DNA of 64,000 bases from Streptococcus pneumoniae (GCF_001113365.1 NZ_CKYA01000002.1:111311-175310), one strand, 5' to 3'. Positions 7,765 to 16,985 are shown, counted from the stretch's first letter. Notes: generated by a model not told the origin, from the letters alone. A program made the numbers and translations.

Positions 7765-10566
7765 TTGTCTAAGAAAAGATTGTACGAAATCGCAAAAGAA
7801 CTTGGAAAAGAAAGTAAAGAAGTTGTAGCGCGTGCAAAAGAGTTGGGCTTGGATGTGAAAAGCCATTCATCAAGTGTGGAAGAAGCTGTCGCTGCAAAAA
7901 TTGCTGCCAGCTTTAAGCCTGCAGCTGCTCCGAAAGTAGAAGCAAAACCTGCAGCACCAAAAGTAAGTGTAGAAAAGAAAGCCGAAAAATCTGAGCCAGC
8001 TAAACCAGCTGTAGCTAAGGAAGAGGCAAAACCTGCTGAGCCAGTCGCTCCGAAAACAGAAAAAGTAGCAGCTAAACCGCAAAGCCGTAATTTCAAGGCT
8101 GAGCGTGAAGCCCGTGCTAAAGAGCAGGCAGAACGACGCAAGCAAAATAAAGGCAATAACCGTGACCAACAACAAAACGGCAACCGTCAGAAAAACGACG
8201 GTCGTAATGGTGGGAAACAAGCTCAAGGCAACCGCGACAATCGTCGATTTAATGACCAAGCTAAGAAGCAGCAAGGTCAGCAAAATCGTAGAAATGAGCG
8301 CCGTCAGCAAGAGGACAAACGTCCAAATCAAGCGGCTCCACGTGTTGACTTTAAAGCCCGTGCAGCAGCCCTAAAAGCAGAGCAAAATGCAGAGTACGCA
8401 CGTTCAAGTGAGGAACGCTTCAAGCAGTATCAGGCTGCTAAAGAAGCCTTGGCTCAAGCTAACAAACGCAAGGAACCAGAGGAAATCTTTGAAGAAGCGG
8501 CTAAGTTAGCTGAACAAGCGCAACAAGCACAGCAAGTTCAAGCAGTGGTTGAAGTCGTCCCTGAGAAAAAAGAACCTGCAGTGGATACACGTCGTAAAAA
8601 ACAAGCTCGACCAGACAAAAATCGTGACGATTATGATCATGAAGAAGATGGTCCTAGAAAACAACAAAAGAATCGAAGTAGTCAAAATCAAGTGAGAAAT
8701 CAAAAGAATAGTAACTGGAATAACAACAAGAAGAACAAAAAAGGCAATAACAAGAACAACCGTAATCAGACTCCAAAACCTGTTACGGAGCGTAAATTCC
8801 ATGAATTGCCGACAGAATTTGAATATACAGATGGTATGACCGTTGCGGAAATCGCAAAACGTATCAAACGTGAACCAGCTGAAATCGTTAAGAAACTCTT
8901 TATGATGGGCGTCATGGCCACACAAAACCAATCTTTGGATGGAGAAACAATCGAACTCCTCATGGTGGATTACGGTATTGAAGCCAAACAAAAGGTTGAA
9001 GTGGATAATGCTGACATCGAACGTTTCTTTGTCGAAGATGGTTATCTCAATGAAGACGAATTGGTTGAGCGTCCACCAGTTGTAACTATCATGGGACACG
9101 TTGACCATGGTAAAACAACCCTCCTAGATACCCTTCGTAACTCTCGTGTTGCGACAGGTGAAGCAGGTGGTATCACTCAGCATATCGGTGCCTACCAAAT
9201 CGTGGAAAATGGCAAGAAGATTACCTTCCTTGATACACCAGGACACGCGGCCTTTACATCTATGCGTGCGCGTGGTGCTTCTGTTACCGATATTACTATC
9301 TTGGTCGTAGCAGCGGATGACGGGGTTATGCCTCAGACTATCGAAGCCATCAACCACTCAAAAGCAGCTAACGTTCCAATCATCGTAGCCATCAACAAGA
9401 TTGATAAACCAGGTGCCAACCCAGAACGTGTTATCGGTGAATTGGCAGAGCATGGTGTTATGTCAACTGCTTGGGGTGGAGATTCTGAATTTGTTGAAAT
9501 CTCAGCTAAATTCAACCAAAACATCGAAGAATTGTTGGAAACAGTCCTTCTTGTGGCTGAAATCCAAGAACTCAAGGCAGACCCAACAGTGCGTGCTATC
9601 GGTACAGTTATCGAAGCGCGCTTGGATAAAGGAAAAGGAGCGGTCGCAACCCTTCTTGTTCAACAAGGTACCTTGAATGTTCAAGATCCAATCGTTGTCG
9701 GAAATACCTTCGGTCGTGTCCGTGCTATGACCAATGATCTTGGTCGTCGTGTTAAGGTGGCTGGACCATCAACACCAGTGTCAATCACAGGTTTGAACGA
9801 AGCTCCAATGGCGGGTGACCACTTTGCCGTTTACGAAGATGAAAAATCTGCGCGTGCAGCAGGTGAAGAACGTGCTAAACGTGCCCTTATGAAACAACGT
9901 CAAGCTACCCAACGTGTCAGCCTTGAAAACCTCTTTGATACCCTTAAAGCCGGTGAACTCAAATCAGTTAACGTTATCATTAAGGCCGACGTACAAGGTT
10001 CTGTTGAAGCCCTTTCTGCCTCACTTCAAAAAATCGATGTGGAAGGTGTTAAAGTTACCATCGTTCACTCTGCAGTTGGTGCTATCAACGAATCAGACGT
10101 GACACTTGCCGAAGCTTCAAATGCCTTCATCGTTGGTTTCAACGTACGCCCTACACCACAAGCTCGTCAACAAGCCGAAGCTGACGATGTGGAAATCCGT
10201 CTTCACAGCATTATCTACAAGGTTATCGAAGAGATGGAAGAAGCTATGAAAGGGATGCTTGATCCAGAATTCGAAGAAAAAGTTATCGGTGAAGCAGTTA
10301 TCCGTGAAACCTTCAAGGTATCTAAAGTGGGAACTATCGGTGGATTCATGGTTATCAACGGTAAGGTTACCCGTGACTCTAAAGTCCGTGTTATCCGTGA
10401 TGGTGTCGTTATCTATGACGGCGAACTCGCAAGCTTGAAACACTACAAAGACGATGTCAAAGAAGTTACAAACGGTCGTGAAGGTGGATTGATGATCGAT
10501 GGCTACAATGATATCAAGATGGATGATGTGATTGAGGCTTATGTCATGGAAGAAATTAAAAGATAA
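7765..10566 (+). CDS. infB: Translation initiation factor IF-2
   Basis: This 933-aa GTPase delivers initiator tRNA to the 30S subunit. Residues 1-340 are a long, low-complexity N-terminal region rich in Lys, Ala, Gln and Asn that begins with the IF2_N motif ([11 protein letters not shown]). A second IF2_N segment ([13 protein letters not shown]) lies near 365. The G domain has GHVDHGKTT (about 444), DTPGHAAF (about 489) and NKID (about 545), followed by the C1 and C2 domains. The TTG start at 7765 follows GAGGAGG. Length and order match pneumococcal IF-2. Confidence 0.97.
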   Translation: MSKKRLYEIAKELGKESKEVVARAKELGLDVKSHSSSVEEAVAAKIAASFKPAAAPKVEAKPAAPKVSVEKKAEKSEPAKPAVAKEEAKPAEPVAPKTEKVAAKPQSRNFKAEREARAKEQAERRKQNKGNNRDQQQNGNRQKNDGRNGGKQAQGNRDNRRFNDQAKKQQGQQNRRNERRQQEDKRPNQAAPRVDFKARAAALKAEQNAEYARSSEERFKQYQAAKEALAQANKRKEPEEIFEEAAKLAEQAQQAQQVQAVVEVVPEKKEPAVDTRRKKQARPDKNRDDYDHEEDGPRKQQKNRSSQNQVRNQKNSNWNNNKKNKKGNNKNNRNQTPKPVTERKFHELPTEFEYTDGMTVAEIAKRIKREPAEIVKKLFMMGVMATQNQSLDGETIELLMVDYGIEAKQKVEVDNADIERFFVEDGYLNEDELVERPPVVTIMGHVDHGKTTLLDTLRNSRVATGEAGGITQHIGAYQIVENGKKITFLDTPGHAAFTSMRARGASVTDITILVVAADDGVMPQTIEAINHSKAANVPIIVAINKIDKPGANPERVIGELAEHGVMSTAWGGDSEFVEISAKFNQNIEELLETVLLVAEIQELKADPTVRAIGTVIEARLDKGKGAVATLLVQQGTLNVQDPIVVGNTFGRVRAMTNDLGRRVKVAGPSTPVSITGLNEAPMAGDHFAVYEDEKSARAAGEERAKRALMKQRQATQRVSLENLFDTLKAGELKSVNVIIKADVQGSVEALSASLQKIDVEGVKVTIVHSAVGAINESDVTLAEASNAFIVGFNVRPTPQARQQAEADDVEIRLHSIIYKVIEEMEEAMKGMLDPEFEEKVIGEAVIRETFKVSKVGTIGGFMVINGKVTRDSKVRVIRDGVVIYDGELASLKHYKDDVKEVTNGREGGLMIDGYNDIKMDDVIEAYVMEEIKR

Positions 10567-10586
10567 GATTTTTGCTCCTTTCTTAG

Positions 10587-10744
10587 GTGGTGAGGGACGC
10601 AAGCAAACCGATGGTTTCATTGCTTATTTTTGAGCCTAGGGTCTCAAAAATCCCCTGTGATGGGACTGATAAATCAGTTCCATCACTTTCACCACGGCGA
10701 AAGAAGCGGATGATTTCAAATTGAACTTCGTTCCAATTTGAAAT
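10587..10744 (+). other. Strongly folded spacer between infB and rbfA (candidate structured RNA or SPRITE-like repeat)
   Basis: The spacer holds a closing stem GTGGTGA/TCACCAC (10587-10593 with 10689-10695) around three hairpins. These are 10601-10625 (AAGC-AAACC with GGTTT and TGCTT), 10627-10650 (TTTTTGAG/CTCAAAAA) and 10658-10685 (a 12-bp stem from TGATGG to CCATCA). A fourth long hairpin, ATTTCAAATTGAAC with its complement, spans 10713-10744. No protein frame explains it. It may be a leader of rbfA, a processing or attenuation element, or a pneumococcal SPRITE repeat; I cannot decide which. Confidence 0.55.
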
Positions 10745-10762
10745 GAAAATCAATAAATTTAA

Positions 10763-10792
10763 AAATAGCTAGGTCTGCTGGCCTAGCTTTTG
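10763..10792 (+). terminator. Terminator-like hairpin before rbfA
   Basis: A stem AGCTAGG...CCTAGCT (about 10768-10788) with an A-rich 5' flank and a TTTT 3' flank can terminate the infB transcript. No separate promoter for rbfA is obvious, so partial readthrough is likely. Confidence 0.65.
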
Positions 10793-10816
10793 GTTCAAAG
10801 TAGAGAAAGGAATATC

Positions 10817-11167
10817 ATGGCAAATCATTTCCGTACGGATCGTGTGGGCATGGAAATCAAACGTGAAGTCAATGAGATTTTGCAAAAGAAAGTCCGTGAT
10901 CCGCGTGTCCAAGGCGTGACCATCACAGATGTTCAAATGCTAGGTGACTTGTCTGTTGCCAAGGTTTACTACACCATTTTGAGTAACCTTGCTTCAGATA
11001 ACCAAAAAGCTCAAATCGGGCTTGAAAAAGCAACTGGTACCATCAAACGTGAACTTGGTCGCAATTTGAAATTGTACAAAATCCCAGATTTGACCTTCGT
11101 CAAAGACGAGTCCATCGAGTATGGAAACAAGATTGACGAGATGCTACGCAATCTGGATAAGAACTAA
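10817..11167 (+). CDS. rbfA: Ribosome-binding factor A
   Basis: This 116-aa KH-like protein binds the 30S subunit during 16S rRNA 5'-end maturation and cold adaptation. Family motifs include [12 protein letters not shown] at the N-terminus, [13 protein letters not shown], and the C-terminal [15 protein letters not shown] start it at ATG 10817, preceded by GAAAGGA; a GTG nine codons upstream lies before that site. It follows infB as in most Firmicutes and is closed by a terminator. Confidence 0.94.
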   Translation: MANHFRTDRVGMEIKREVNEILQKKVRDPRVQGVTITDVQMLGDLSVAKVYYTILSNLASDNQKAQIGLEKATGTIKRELGRNLKLYKIPDLTFVKDESIEYGNKIDEMLRNLDKN

Positions 11168-11168
11168 G

Positions 11169-11191
11169 AAGAGGGCCAACCCTCTTTTTTT
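11169..11191 (+). terminator. Rho-independent terminator after rbfA
   Basis: A 7-bp stem (AAGAGGG 11169-11175 with CCCTCTT 11180-11186), a four-base loop and a run of T. Confidence 0.9.
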
Positions 11192-11341
11192 GGTGGGGGA
11201 AAAAGTGGAATTTGAGATGGAAAAATATTCTTTTAAAAAAGAGGTTCTGTATTTTTAAATGTGTTATCTAATCAGAAAATGCTTTTTTTTTTTTTAGGAA
11301 ATATGATATGATGATTTCATAAATAAAAGGAGATTCTATCA

Positions 11342-11845
11342 ATGAATAATGTAAAAAAAGTTTGTCGTTTAGCTTTGCTATGTCTTTCCGTCTCTACTCT
11401 AGTTGCTTGTAGTTCTCTTTCTGAAAAAACAAGTAGCTCTTCTAGTGAGAATCAAACAGAAGCTTCATCTAGTAGTTCTGAAAAGAAAGGGTTGTTTGCC
11501 AAAGCAAAAGAAAAACTCAGTTCCAGCGATTTTAACCCACAGGATGTTAGCGATACGACAATTGAGTCTATAAAAACCTATGAAGATTACTTGATTATGA
11601 ATGAGAAAATAATTGATAATTACTATACAGAAGCAGACGAAGCCGTTAAAGGGACTGTTTTAGAAGATAGCGCTGCTATCCAAGAACTAAAAGATAGCAC
11701 TAAAAAAGAGATGGAAGATCTGAAAAAACAATATGGTCCACTAAAGAAAGCGCCGATTCAAGGGAAAGAAGAAGTGATTAAGACTTTAAAAGATTATCGT
11801 GATAATCTACATGAACAAGTGGAGCAGTGGAAAGCTAGTCTTTAA
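11342..11845 (+). CDS. Lipoprotein with serine-rich linker
   Basis: The product has 167 aa. A lipoprotein signal (MNNVKKVCRLALLCLSVSTL) ends in a lipobox with Cys in LVAC. A serine-rich linker (about 30-48) and a lysine/glutamate-rich helical domain follow (about 60-167, containing TYEDYLIMNEKIIDNYY). It should be anchored outside the membrane. No enzyme family was recognised. Two genes follow with short gaps: a PH/zinc-ribbon protein and a YdjI-like SPFH protein, suggesting an envelope-stress or membrane-scaffold unit. A 13-T tract (11283-11295) lies just upstream of the probable -10 region. Confidence 0.8.
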   Translation: MNNVKKVCRLALLCLSVSTLVACSSLSEKTSSSSSENQTEASSSSSEKKGLFAKAKEKLSSSDFNPQDVSDTTIESIKTYEDYLIMNEKIIDNYYTEADEAVKGTVLEDSAAIQELKDSTKKEMEDLKKQYGPLKKAPIQGKEEVIKTLKDYRDNLHEQVEQWKASL

Positions 11846-11865
11846 TAGGAAGAGTGGAGTTCAAT

Positions 11866-12423
11866 ATGGATTATCAATTATTGCCACATGAATACATGGT
11901 TATGAATAGTGACCATGTGAGTTTTGGGAAAAATGGTTTGTCGACAGATGAATTAATTTTAACGAATCTACACTTAATATATATCAAAAAAGGTTTGTGG
12001 GGAGGAAAAAAAGACCAAGTTACCATTCCTATTAACCAGATTAAAATTTTTGAAGGGAAACCTCAAGTTTCAGTAACCAAAACCAATGGTGTGAAACGGC
12101 TGGAAATTTATTATAATGGCGGACAAGCTATCTTTGCATTTAATACTACTAAGGATACTGACAAGTGGGCTAGAAACATTATTAAATTGATTTCAGGTGA
12201 TACAAGCAATTTTGAAACCTTGGGGGATAGTAGCTTGTTTGGAGCAGATGTTTTGGCAGAAACATTTAAGGATACATTTGACACTTTTAAAGCAGGGCTT
12301 GGGATTAAGGATGCAGAGCCAGAAAAGATTTCAACCAAGTGTAGCTTTTGTGGAGCACCTTTGTCAGGTCAAGTGAAGCAAACAGTGAGATGTGCCTATT
12401 GTGATATGGAGCAGAGTTTATAA
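11866..12423 (+). CDS. PH-like domain protein with C-terminal zinc ribbon
   Basis: The product has 185 aa. The N-terminal half (about 5-112) resembles bacterial PH/GRAM-like domains (ELILTNLHLIYIKKGLWGGK, then strands ending with DKWARNII). The last 30 residues form a zinc ribbon of two CXXC pairs (CSFCGAP and CAYCD). The middle is amphipathic. I start it at ATG 11866 after AGAGTGGAG; a GTG at 11854 lies within that site. It lies between the lipoprotein and the SPFH protein in one apparent operon. The architecture recalls the zinc-ribbon partner in the Bacillus ydjGHI membrane-stress group, but equivalence is inferred. Confidence 0.7.
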   Translation: MDYQLLPHEYMVMNSDHVSFGKNGLSTDELILTNLHLIYIKKGLWGGKKDQVTIPINQIKIFEGKPQVSVTKTNGVKRLEIYYNGGQAIFAFNTTKDTDKWARNIIKLISGDTSNFETLGDSSLFGADVLAETFKDTFDTFKAGLGIKDAEPEKISTKCSFCGAPLSGQVKQTVRCAYCDMEQSL

Positions 12424-12435
12424 GGGGGCAATTAA

Positions 12436-13545
12436 ATGGGGTTGATAAAAGCAATCACAGATTCTATTGGTGGGACATTTGCAGATCAGTGGAAAGAAAT
12501 TATCACAGTTCAAGCTTTTGATGAACATACAGCTGTAAGTCCAGGTATTGTTCAAGAAAGTAATAATGGTAGGGGTGTCAATACGAAGGGATCTGTAGGT
12601 GTTATTTCCAACGGATCCAAGATTTTTATTCCAGAGAATACTGCAGCCTTTATCTTTAGTCAGTCTGGTATAGAGGAAATTATTACAGAACCAGGTGGAT
12701 ATGAATACCAAAATGGTGAAAGCAGTGTTTTTAATGGTGATGGATTGAAAAAGTCACTGTTTGACAATGTTGTTAATCGTGTTGGATTTGGTGGTCAAAG
12801 TGATCAGCAAAAACAGATTTGTTTTGTTAATTTGAGAGAAATTCGTGATATTAAATTTGGAACTCGCGGTCCAGTCATGTATAATGATTTGTTTTATGGG
12901 ACAGATTTAGAAGTACGTGCTTTTGGAACATTTTCTATCCAAATTACAGATGCTAAGCAATTTATTAGAAACTTTCTTCCTGCCAATGTGACTTATTATA
13001 CCTTTGATAGCGCTCAAGCTAGATCACAAATAGTGACAGAGTTTCTTCAATCTTTTATTGTTGCGCTTAATTCTTTGTCAACAACTTATCGTATTTCACA
13101 ATTACCCTCACAAGCTGCAGTTCTTGCAACCCAAGTATCAAATGATGGACAGTATGCAGGGACTTGGAAAGAACGTTTTGGATTTGAGATTGTAAAAGTT
13201 GCCATTGCTAATATTGAGTTCTCACCAGAATCTAAGGAATTGGTTAAACAATTTTCATCAAATAAGATGAATTTAAAAGCTTATGATGATGTATCGCAGA
13301 AAGCTTCTAATATTGCAGCACAACAAAAAATTGCATCAGGAGTGGAGCAACATGGTCTAGGTGATAGTGCTGGAATGATATTTGGAATGAATATGGCTCA
13401 AAGTTTAGATGAAAAAGCCATGAAACCAAGTCTATCATTAGATGAGCAAATCGAAGCACTTACAAAACTAAAATCTCTTTTAGATGCAGGTATATTATCT
13501 CAGGAAGAATTTGATCGAAAGAAAAAAGAAATTATGGATTTATAA
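12436..13545 (+). CDS. SPFH-domain (YdjI-like) protein with SHOCT tail
   Basis: This 369-aa protein of the YdjI/virion-core-like SPFH family begins IKAITDSIGGTFADQWKEII. The SPFH body includes NDLFYGTDLEVRAFGTFSIQ (about 155-174). The C-terminus is a SHOCT-type helical hairpin (SLDEQIEALTKLKSLLDAG, then LSQEEFDRKKKEIMDL). There is no membrane segment. In Bacillus the related protein joins a membrane-stress complex that recruits PspA; no PspA/LiaH homologue is visible here. It ends the lipoprotein/zinc-ribbon/SPFH operon and is followed by a BOX element. Confidence 0.8.
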   Translation: MGLIKAITDSIGGTFADQWKEIITVQAFDEHTAVSPGIVQESNNGRGVNTKGSVGVISNGSKIFIPENTAAFIFSQSGIEEIITEPGGYEYQNGESSVFNGDGLKKSLFDNVVNRVGFGGQSDQQKQICFVNLREIRDIKFGTRGPVMYNDLFYGTDLEVRAFGTFSIQITDAKQFIRNFLPANVTYYTFDSAQARSQIVTEFLQSFIVALNSLSTTYRISQLPSQAAVLATQVSNDGQYAGTWKERFGFEIVKVAIANIEFSPESKELVKQFSSNKMNLKAYDDVSQKASNIAAQQKIASGVEQHGLGDSAGMIFGMNMAQSLDEKAMKPSLSLDEQIEALTKLKSLLDAGILSQEEFDRKKKEIMDL

Positions 13546-13569
13546 GATGAAGCTCGAAAGTTCATAGTT

Positions 13570-13676
13570 ATACTCAATGAAAATCAAAAAGCAAACTAGG
13601 AAGTTAGCCGCAAGCTGTACTTGGGTACGGTAAGGCGACGCTGACGTGGTTTGAATTTGATTTTCGAAGAGTATTA
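13570..13676 (+). repeat. BOX element without boxB (C-A on + strand)
   Basis: A 107-bp element runs from ATACTCAATGAAAATCAAA to GATTTTCGAAGAGTATTA and contains the conserved GGTAAGGCGACGCTGACGTG core. It has no boxB unit. It is nearly identical, in opposite orientation, to the BOX at 26397-26502. From 13677 to 13845 I see no gene. Confidence 0.9.
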
Positions 13677-13912
13677 GTGTGTATTCAAGGAACATTTTAG
13701 TTGAAACAATAATAGACTATCGTTCACAGATAGAATATCATGTTGTAAAGGTAGGAGTTGAATATTCGAGCTGTCTCTACAAAGACTATTAAAAATCTTT
13801 AACAAATAAGTTGCTAAGGATTTTTTGAAAATTTTTGAGGGGGATTTGAAACATACTTTAAAAGAGTATGCTATCATAGAATATAACTTACAGAAGTAAA
13901 AGGAGTTTGTAT

Positions 13913-14692
13913 ATGGCTGAACAAGACTTAGCTATGCAAGTATTGCAACAAGTGGTGAAACTACCTATCGTTAAGGTTAATCGTTCGAAATTTTTAGTGG
14001 ATAAATTTTCCAAAGAATTGGATCCAAAAGATATTCCTACCTTATTAGAACAAGGCCCAACGTCTCTCTTATCTCAAGAAATCTTAGATCGAGTGGCTAA
14101 TGCCTGTATTAGGGATAATGTTTTATTAGCGAGTGGAACCTCTGTTTTGGCAGGATTACCTGGAGGGATTGCTATGGCAATTACCATTCCAGCTGATGTG
14201 GCTCAATTTTATGGTTTCTCTCTGAAATTGGCTCAAGAATTAGGTTATATTTATGGTTATGAGGATCTTTGGGCTTCACGCGAGGAGTTGAGTGAAGATG
14301 CTCAAAATACCCTCTTGCTTTATCTAGGCGTCATGTTGGGGGTAAATGGAACAGCTGCCTTGCTACGTGCTGGTGGTATAACAATTGCCAAACAGGTAAT
14401 GAAAACAGTGCCTAATAAAGCTTTAACAAAGACGCTTTGGTACCCTATTTTGAAAAAAGTCTTAAAAATATTTGGTGTGAATCTGACCAAGGGAGGGTTG
14501 GCCAAAGGAATGGGGAAATTCATACCTATCTTGGGAGGTATTATTTCAGGTGGTTTAACCTTTGCAACTATGAAACCAATGGGGGAAAGCTTGCAGAAAG
14601 AATTGTCCAAGCTAGTCAACTATAGTGAAGTTCAATATCAAGAAGATGTTGAAACAATCCGAAAAGAGGCTGAAATCATCGAAGGAGAGTGA
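13913..14692 (+). CDS. EcsC-like membrane-associated protein
   Basis: The product has 259 aa. The central region, with GLPGGIAMAITIPADVAQFY at about residue 82 and then AQELGYIYGYED, matches the EcsC-family pattern, in which a Gly/Pro-rich hydrophobic hairpin is followed by a conserved YGY segment. A second hydrophobic glycine-rich hairpin (about 203-225, FIPILGGIISGGLTF) could insert in membrane. The ATG at 13913 follows AAAGGAG; a TTG two codons earlier is less well spaced. Two tiny genes follow with one coupled overlap. A TTGAAA and an extended TATCAT element (13846-13877) may be the promoter. Molecular function is unknown. Confidence 0.65.
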   Translation: MAEQDLAMQVLQQVVKLPIVKVNRSKFLVDKFSKELDPKDIPTLLEQGPTSLLSQEILDRVANACIRDNVLLASGTSVLAGLPGGIAMAITIPADVAQFYGFSLKLAQELGYIYGYEDLWASREELSEDAQNTLLLYLGVMLGVNGTAALLRAGGITIAKQVMKTVPNKALTKTLWYPILKKVLKIFGVNLTKGGLAKGMGKFIPILGGIISGGLTFATMKPMGESLQKELSKLVNYSEVQYQEDVETIRKEAEIIEGE

Positions 14693-14693
14693 T

Positions 14694-14876
14694 ATGGGAC
14701 TCATAAAAATTCTAGCTAAAACTTACGGGAATTACTTTTTGACCATGCAAGGTGTAAAAGTGATGAAAACGATAAAGAAAGATGACCATGCCGTTGTCGG
14801 TCTGGGGAAACTTTTTATTGCAGACAAGTTAATGGATACGGCTCGATGGCTCATCAAACCAGAGGATAGAAAATGA
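14694..14876 (+). CDS. Small basic protein (60 aa), downstream of the EcsC-like gene
   Basis: The ATG at 14694 lies one base after the upstream stop and follows GAAGGAGAG. The 60-aa product (MGLIKILAKTYGNYFLTMQG...) is mildly hydrophobic and lysine-rich, ending IKPEDRK. Its last bases overlap the next start as ATGA. The tight three-gene arrangement argues for a shared function with the EcsC-like protein. The family was not recognised. A longer in-frame start exists at 14625, inside the upstream gene, but has no ribosome site. Confidence 0.65.
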   Translation: MGLIKILAKTYGNYFLTMQGVKVMKTIKKDDHAVVGLGKLFIADKLMDTARWLIKPEDRK

Positions 14877-15025
14877 AATTTTTTTTGGGTCTTCTTGCTA
14901 TTATTTTTATCAAACCGATTATTGGGATTGTGAAATTCTTTTGGATGATTATCTCTTTTGCACTCCAATTGCTGTTTTACAAGCTATTATTTAAAATATT
15001 GGATTGGCTCTTTAAACTTATTTAG
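14873..15025 (+). CDS. Very small hydrophobic protein (50 aa)
   Basis: The ATG at 14873 overlaps the previous stop (ATGA). The 50 residues are almost entirely hydrophobic or aromatic (MKFFLGLLAIIFIKPIIGIV and on to WLFKLI), with one or two membrane spans. A terminator follows 23 bases later, so this is the last cistron of the EcsC-like unit. It resembles small membrane peptides that modulate partner membrane proteins, but this is inference. Confidence 0.55.
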   Translation: MKFFLGLLAIIFIKPIIGIVKFFWMIISFALQLLFYKLLFKILDWLFKLI

Positions 15026-15047
15026 ATGGTAATCCAAGTCGCAGAGA

Positions 15048-15077
15048 ACTAGCAAGTCTTGTACTGCTAGTTTTTTA
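15048..15077 (+). terminator. Rho-independent terminator
   Basis: An 8-bp perfect stem (AACTAGCA 15048-15055 with TGCTAGTT 15065-15072) is followed by T residues. It closes the EcsC-like operon. Confidence 0.88.
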
Positions 15078-15140
15078 ATATCTTTCCTTATGGTATAATA
15101 AAATAAATAATATCATTTATAAACGATAATGGAGGTCGTC

Positions 15141-15374
15141 ATGGACAATATCATCGATGTGTCAATTCCTGTTGCAGAAGTGGTGGACAAGCATCCAGAA
15201 GTCTTGGAAATCCTAGTAGAGTTGGGTTTTAAACCCCTTGCCAATCCCTTGATGCGCAACACAGTCGGTCGCAAGGTATCTCTCAAACAGGGTTCTAAGC
15301 TTGAAGGAACTCCTATGGACAAGATTGTCCGCACACTGGAAGCAAATGGCTACGAAGTGATTGGATTAGACTGA
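15141..15374 (+). CDS. DUF1858 domain protein
   Basis: This 77-aa protein matches the DUF1858 pattern: the N-terminal phrase VSIPVAEVVDKHPEVLEILV is followed by a glycine turn (ELGFKPLANPLMRNTVGR) and helices. I start it at ATG 15141, preceded by GGAGG; an ATG at 15129 overlaps that site. It overlaps the DUF438 gene by one base (TGATG). DUF1858 and DUF438 are usual partners, often in genes linked to redox or nitric-oxide stress. Function here is inferred from the pairing. Confidence 0.85.
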   Translation: MDNIIDVSIPVAEVVDKHPEVLEILVELGFKPLANPLMRNTVGRKVSLKQGSKLEGTPMDKIVRTLEANGYEVIGLD

Positions 15375-16708
15375 TGGCAGATGAACGGATTCATATCCTA
15401 CGGGATATTTTGTTAGAATTGCACAATGGCGCCTCTCCTGAATCAGTTCAGGAGCGCTTTGATGCGACATTTACAGGTGTTTCGGCCATCGAGATTTCTC
15501 TCATGGAGCACGAGCTGATGAACTCAGACTCAGGTGTCACCTTTGAAGATGTCATGGAACTCTGTGATGTCCATGCCAATCTTTTTAAAAATGCTGTTAA
15601 GGATGTCGAAGTTGCAGATACTGAGCATCCTGGCCACCCCGTTCGTGTCTTTAAGGAAGAAAATCTGGCTCTCCGTGCGGCCTTGATTCGCATTCGGAGA
15701 TTACTAGATACCTATGAGTCTATGGAAGACGAGGAAATGCTAGCGGAGATGCGCAAGGGTTTGGTGCGTCAGATGGGACTTGTGGGTCAATTTGACATTC
15801 ACTACCAGCGTAAGGAAGAACTTTTCTTTCCTATCATGGAGCGCTATGGACACGATTCACCCCCAAAAGTTATGTGGGGAGTGGATGATCAGATTAGGGA
15901 ACTCTTTCAAACAGCTTTAGCGACAGCCAAGTCACTGCCAGAAGTTCCGATTTCCACTGTAAAAGATGCTTTTGAAGCCTTTGCGACAGAGTTTGAAAGT
16001 ATGATTTTCAAGGAAGAGTCCATCCTTCTCATGATTCTCCTTGAGTCTTTCACTCAGGATGACTGGCTTCAGATTGCGGAGGAGAGCGATGCCTATGGTT
16101 ATGCCATCATCCGTCCGTCTGAGAAATGGGTGCCAGAACGCCAGAGTTTTGTTGAGGAAAAGATTGCAGAGGAGCCCGTACAACTAGATACGGCAGAAGG
16201 GCAAGTTCAGCAAGTTATCGATACGCCAGAAGGGCAGTTTACCATTACCTTTACCCCTAAGGAAAAGGAAGCAGTGCTGGACCGCCATAGTCAACAGGCT
16301 TTTGGTAATGGCTATCTCTCGGTCGAGCAGGCCAATCTCATCCTCAATCACCTCCCTATGGAGATTACCTTTGTCAATAAAGACGATATTTTCCAGTATT
16401 ACAATGACAATACGCCAGCTGATGATATGATTTTCAAACGGACGCCGTCCCAAGTTGGGCGCAATGTTGAACTCTGTCATCCACCTAAGTACTTGGACAA
16501 GGTCAAAACCATCATGAAGGGGCTTCGTGAGGGAAGCAAAGATAAGTATGAAATGTGGTTCAAGTCAGAGTCGCGAGGCAAGTTTGTCCACATCACTTAC
16601 GCCGCAGTGCACGATGAAAACGGAGAATTCCAAGGTGTGCTGGAGTATGTTCAGGATATTCAACCCTACCGTGAGATTGACACGGACTATTTCCGTGGAT
16701 TAGAATAA
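15374..16708 (+). CDS. DUF438 / hemerythrin-like / PAS domain protein
   Basis: The product has 444 aa. The N-terminal DUF438 region (about 1-90) precedes a hemerythrin-like helical bundle (about 90-245, with HPGHPV, FDIHYQRKEELFFP and FKEESILL supplying His and Glu ligands). A C-terminal PAS-like domain follows (about 310-440, MEITFVNKDDIFQYYNDN). Such proteins are thought to sense or handle iron, oxygen or NO. Coupled to the DUF1858 gene and followed nine bases later by a DUF1912 gene. Confidence 0.88.
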   Translation: MADERIHILRDILLELHNGASPESVQERFDATFTGVSAIEISLMEHELMNSDSGVTFEDVMELCDVHANLFKNAVKDVEVADTEHPGHPVRVFKEENLALRAALIRIRRLLDTYESMEDEEMLAEMRKGLVRQMGLVGQFDIHYQRKEELFFPIMERYGHDSPPKVMWGVDDQIRELFQTALATAKSLPEVPISTVKDAFEAFATEFESMIFKEESILLMILLESFTQDDWLQIAEESDAYGYAIIRPSEKWVPERQSFVEEKIAEEPVQLDTAEGQVQQVIDTPEGQFTITFTPKEKEAVLDRHSQQAFGNGYLSVEQANLILNHLPMEITFVNKDDIFQYYNDNTPADDMIFKRTPSQVGRNVELCHPPKYLDKVKTIMKGLREGSKDKYEMWFKSESRGKFVHITYAAVHDENGEFQGVLEYVQDIQPYREIDTDYFRGLE

Positions 16709-16717
16709 GGAGAAAAA

Positions 16718-16972
16718 ATGAGTTACGAACAAGAATTTATGAAGGAATTTGAAGCCTGGGTCAATACCCAAATCATGATCAACGACATGGCGCATAAGGA
16801 AAGCCAAAAAGTCTACGAAGAAGACCAAGACGAGCGTGCCAAAGATGCCATGATTCGCTACGAAAGCCGTTTGGATGCCTATCAGTTCTTACTTGGTAAG
16901 TTTGAAAACTTCAAAGCAGGCAAGGGATTCCATGATTTGCCAGAAGGCTTGTTTGGTGAGCGAAATTATTAA
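16718..16972 (+). CDS. DUF1912 family protein
   Basis: This 84-aa, acidic, helix-rich protein is of the streptococcal DUF1912 type (MSYEQEFMKEFEAWVNTQIM at the start, DLPEGLFGERNY at the end). The ATG at 16718 follows AAGGAG. It is the third gene of the DUF1858-DUF438 unit. No known activity. Confidence 0.85.
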   Translation: MSYEQEFMKEFEAWVNTQIMINDMAHKESQKVYEEDQDERAKDAMIRYESRLDAYQFLLGKFENFKAGKGFHDLPEGLFGERNY

Positions 16973-16985
16973 ACGAGAAAGATTC

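Noticed and set aside
7662..8331. Long minus-strand open frames opposite infB
   Set aside because: They mirror the lysine/alanine-rich N-terminal region of IF-2, whose codon bias leaves the other strand free of stops; the composition is not protein-like.
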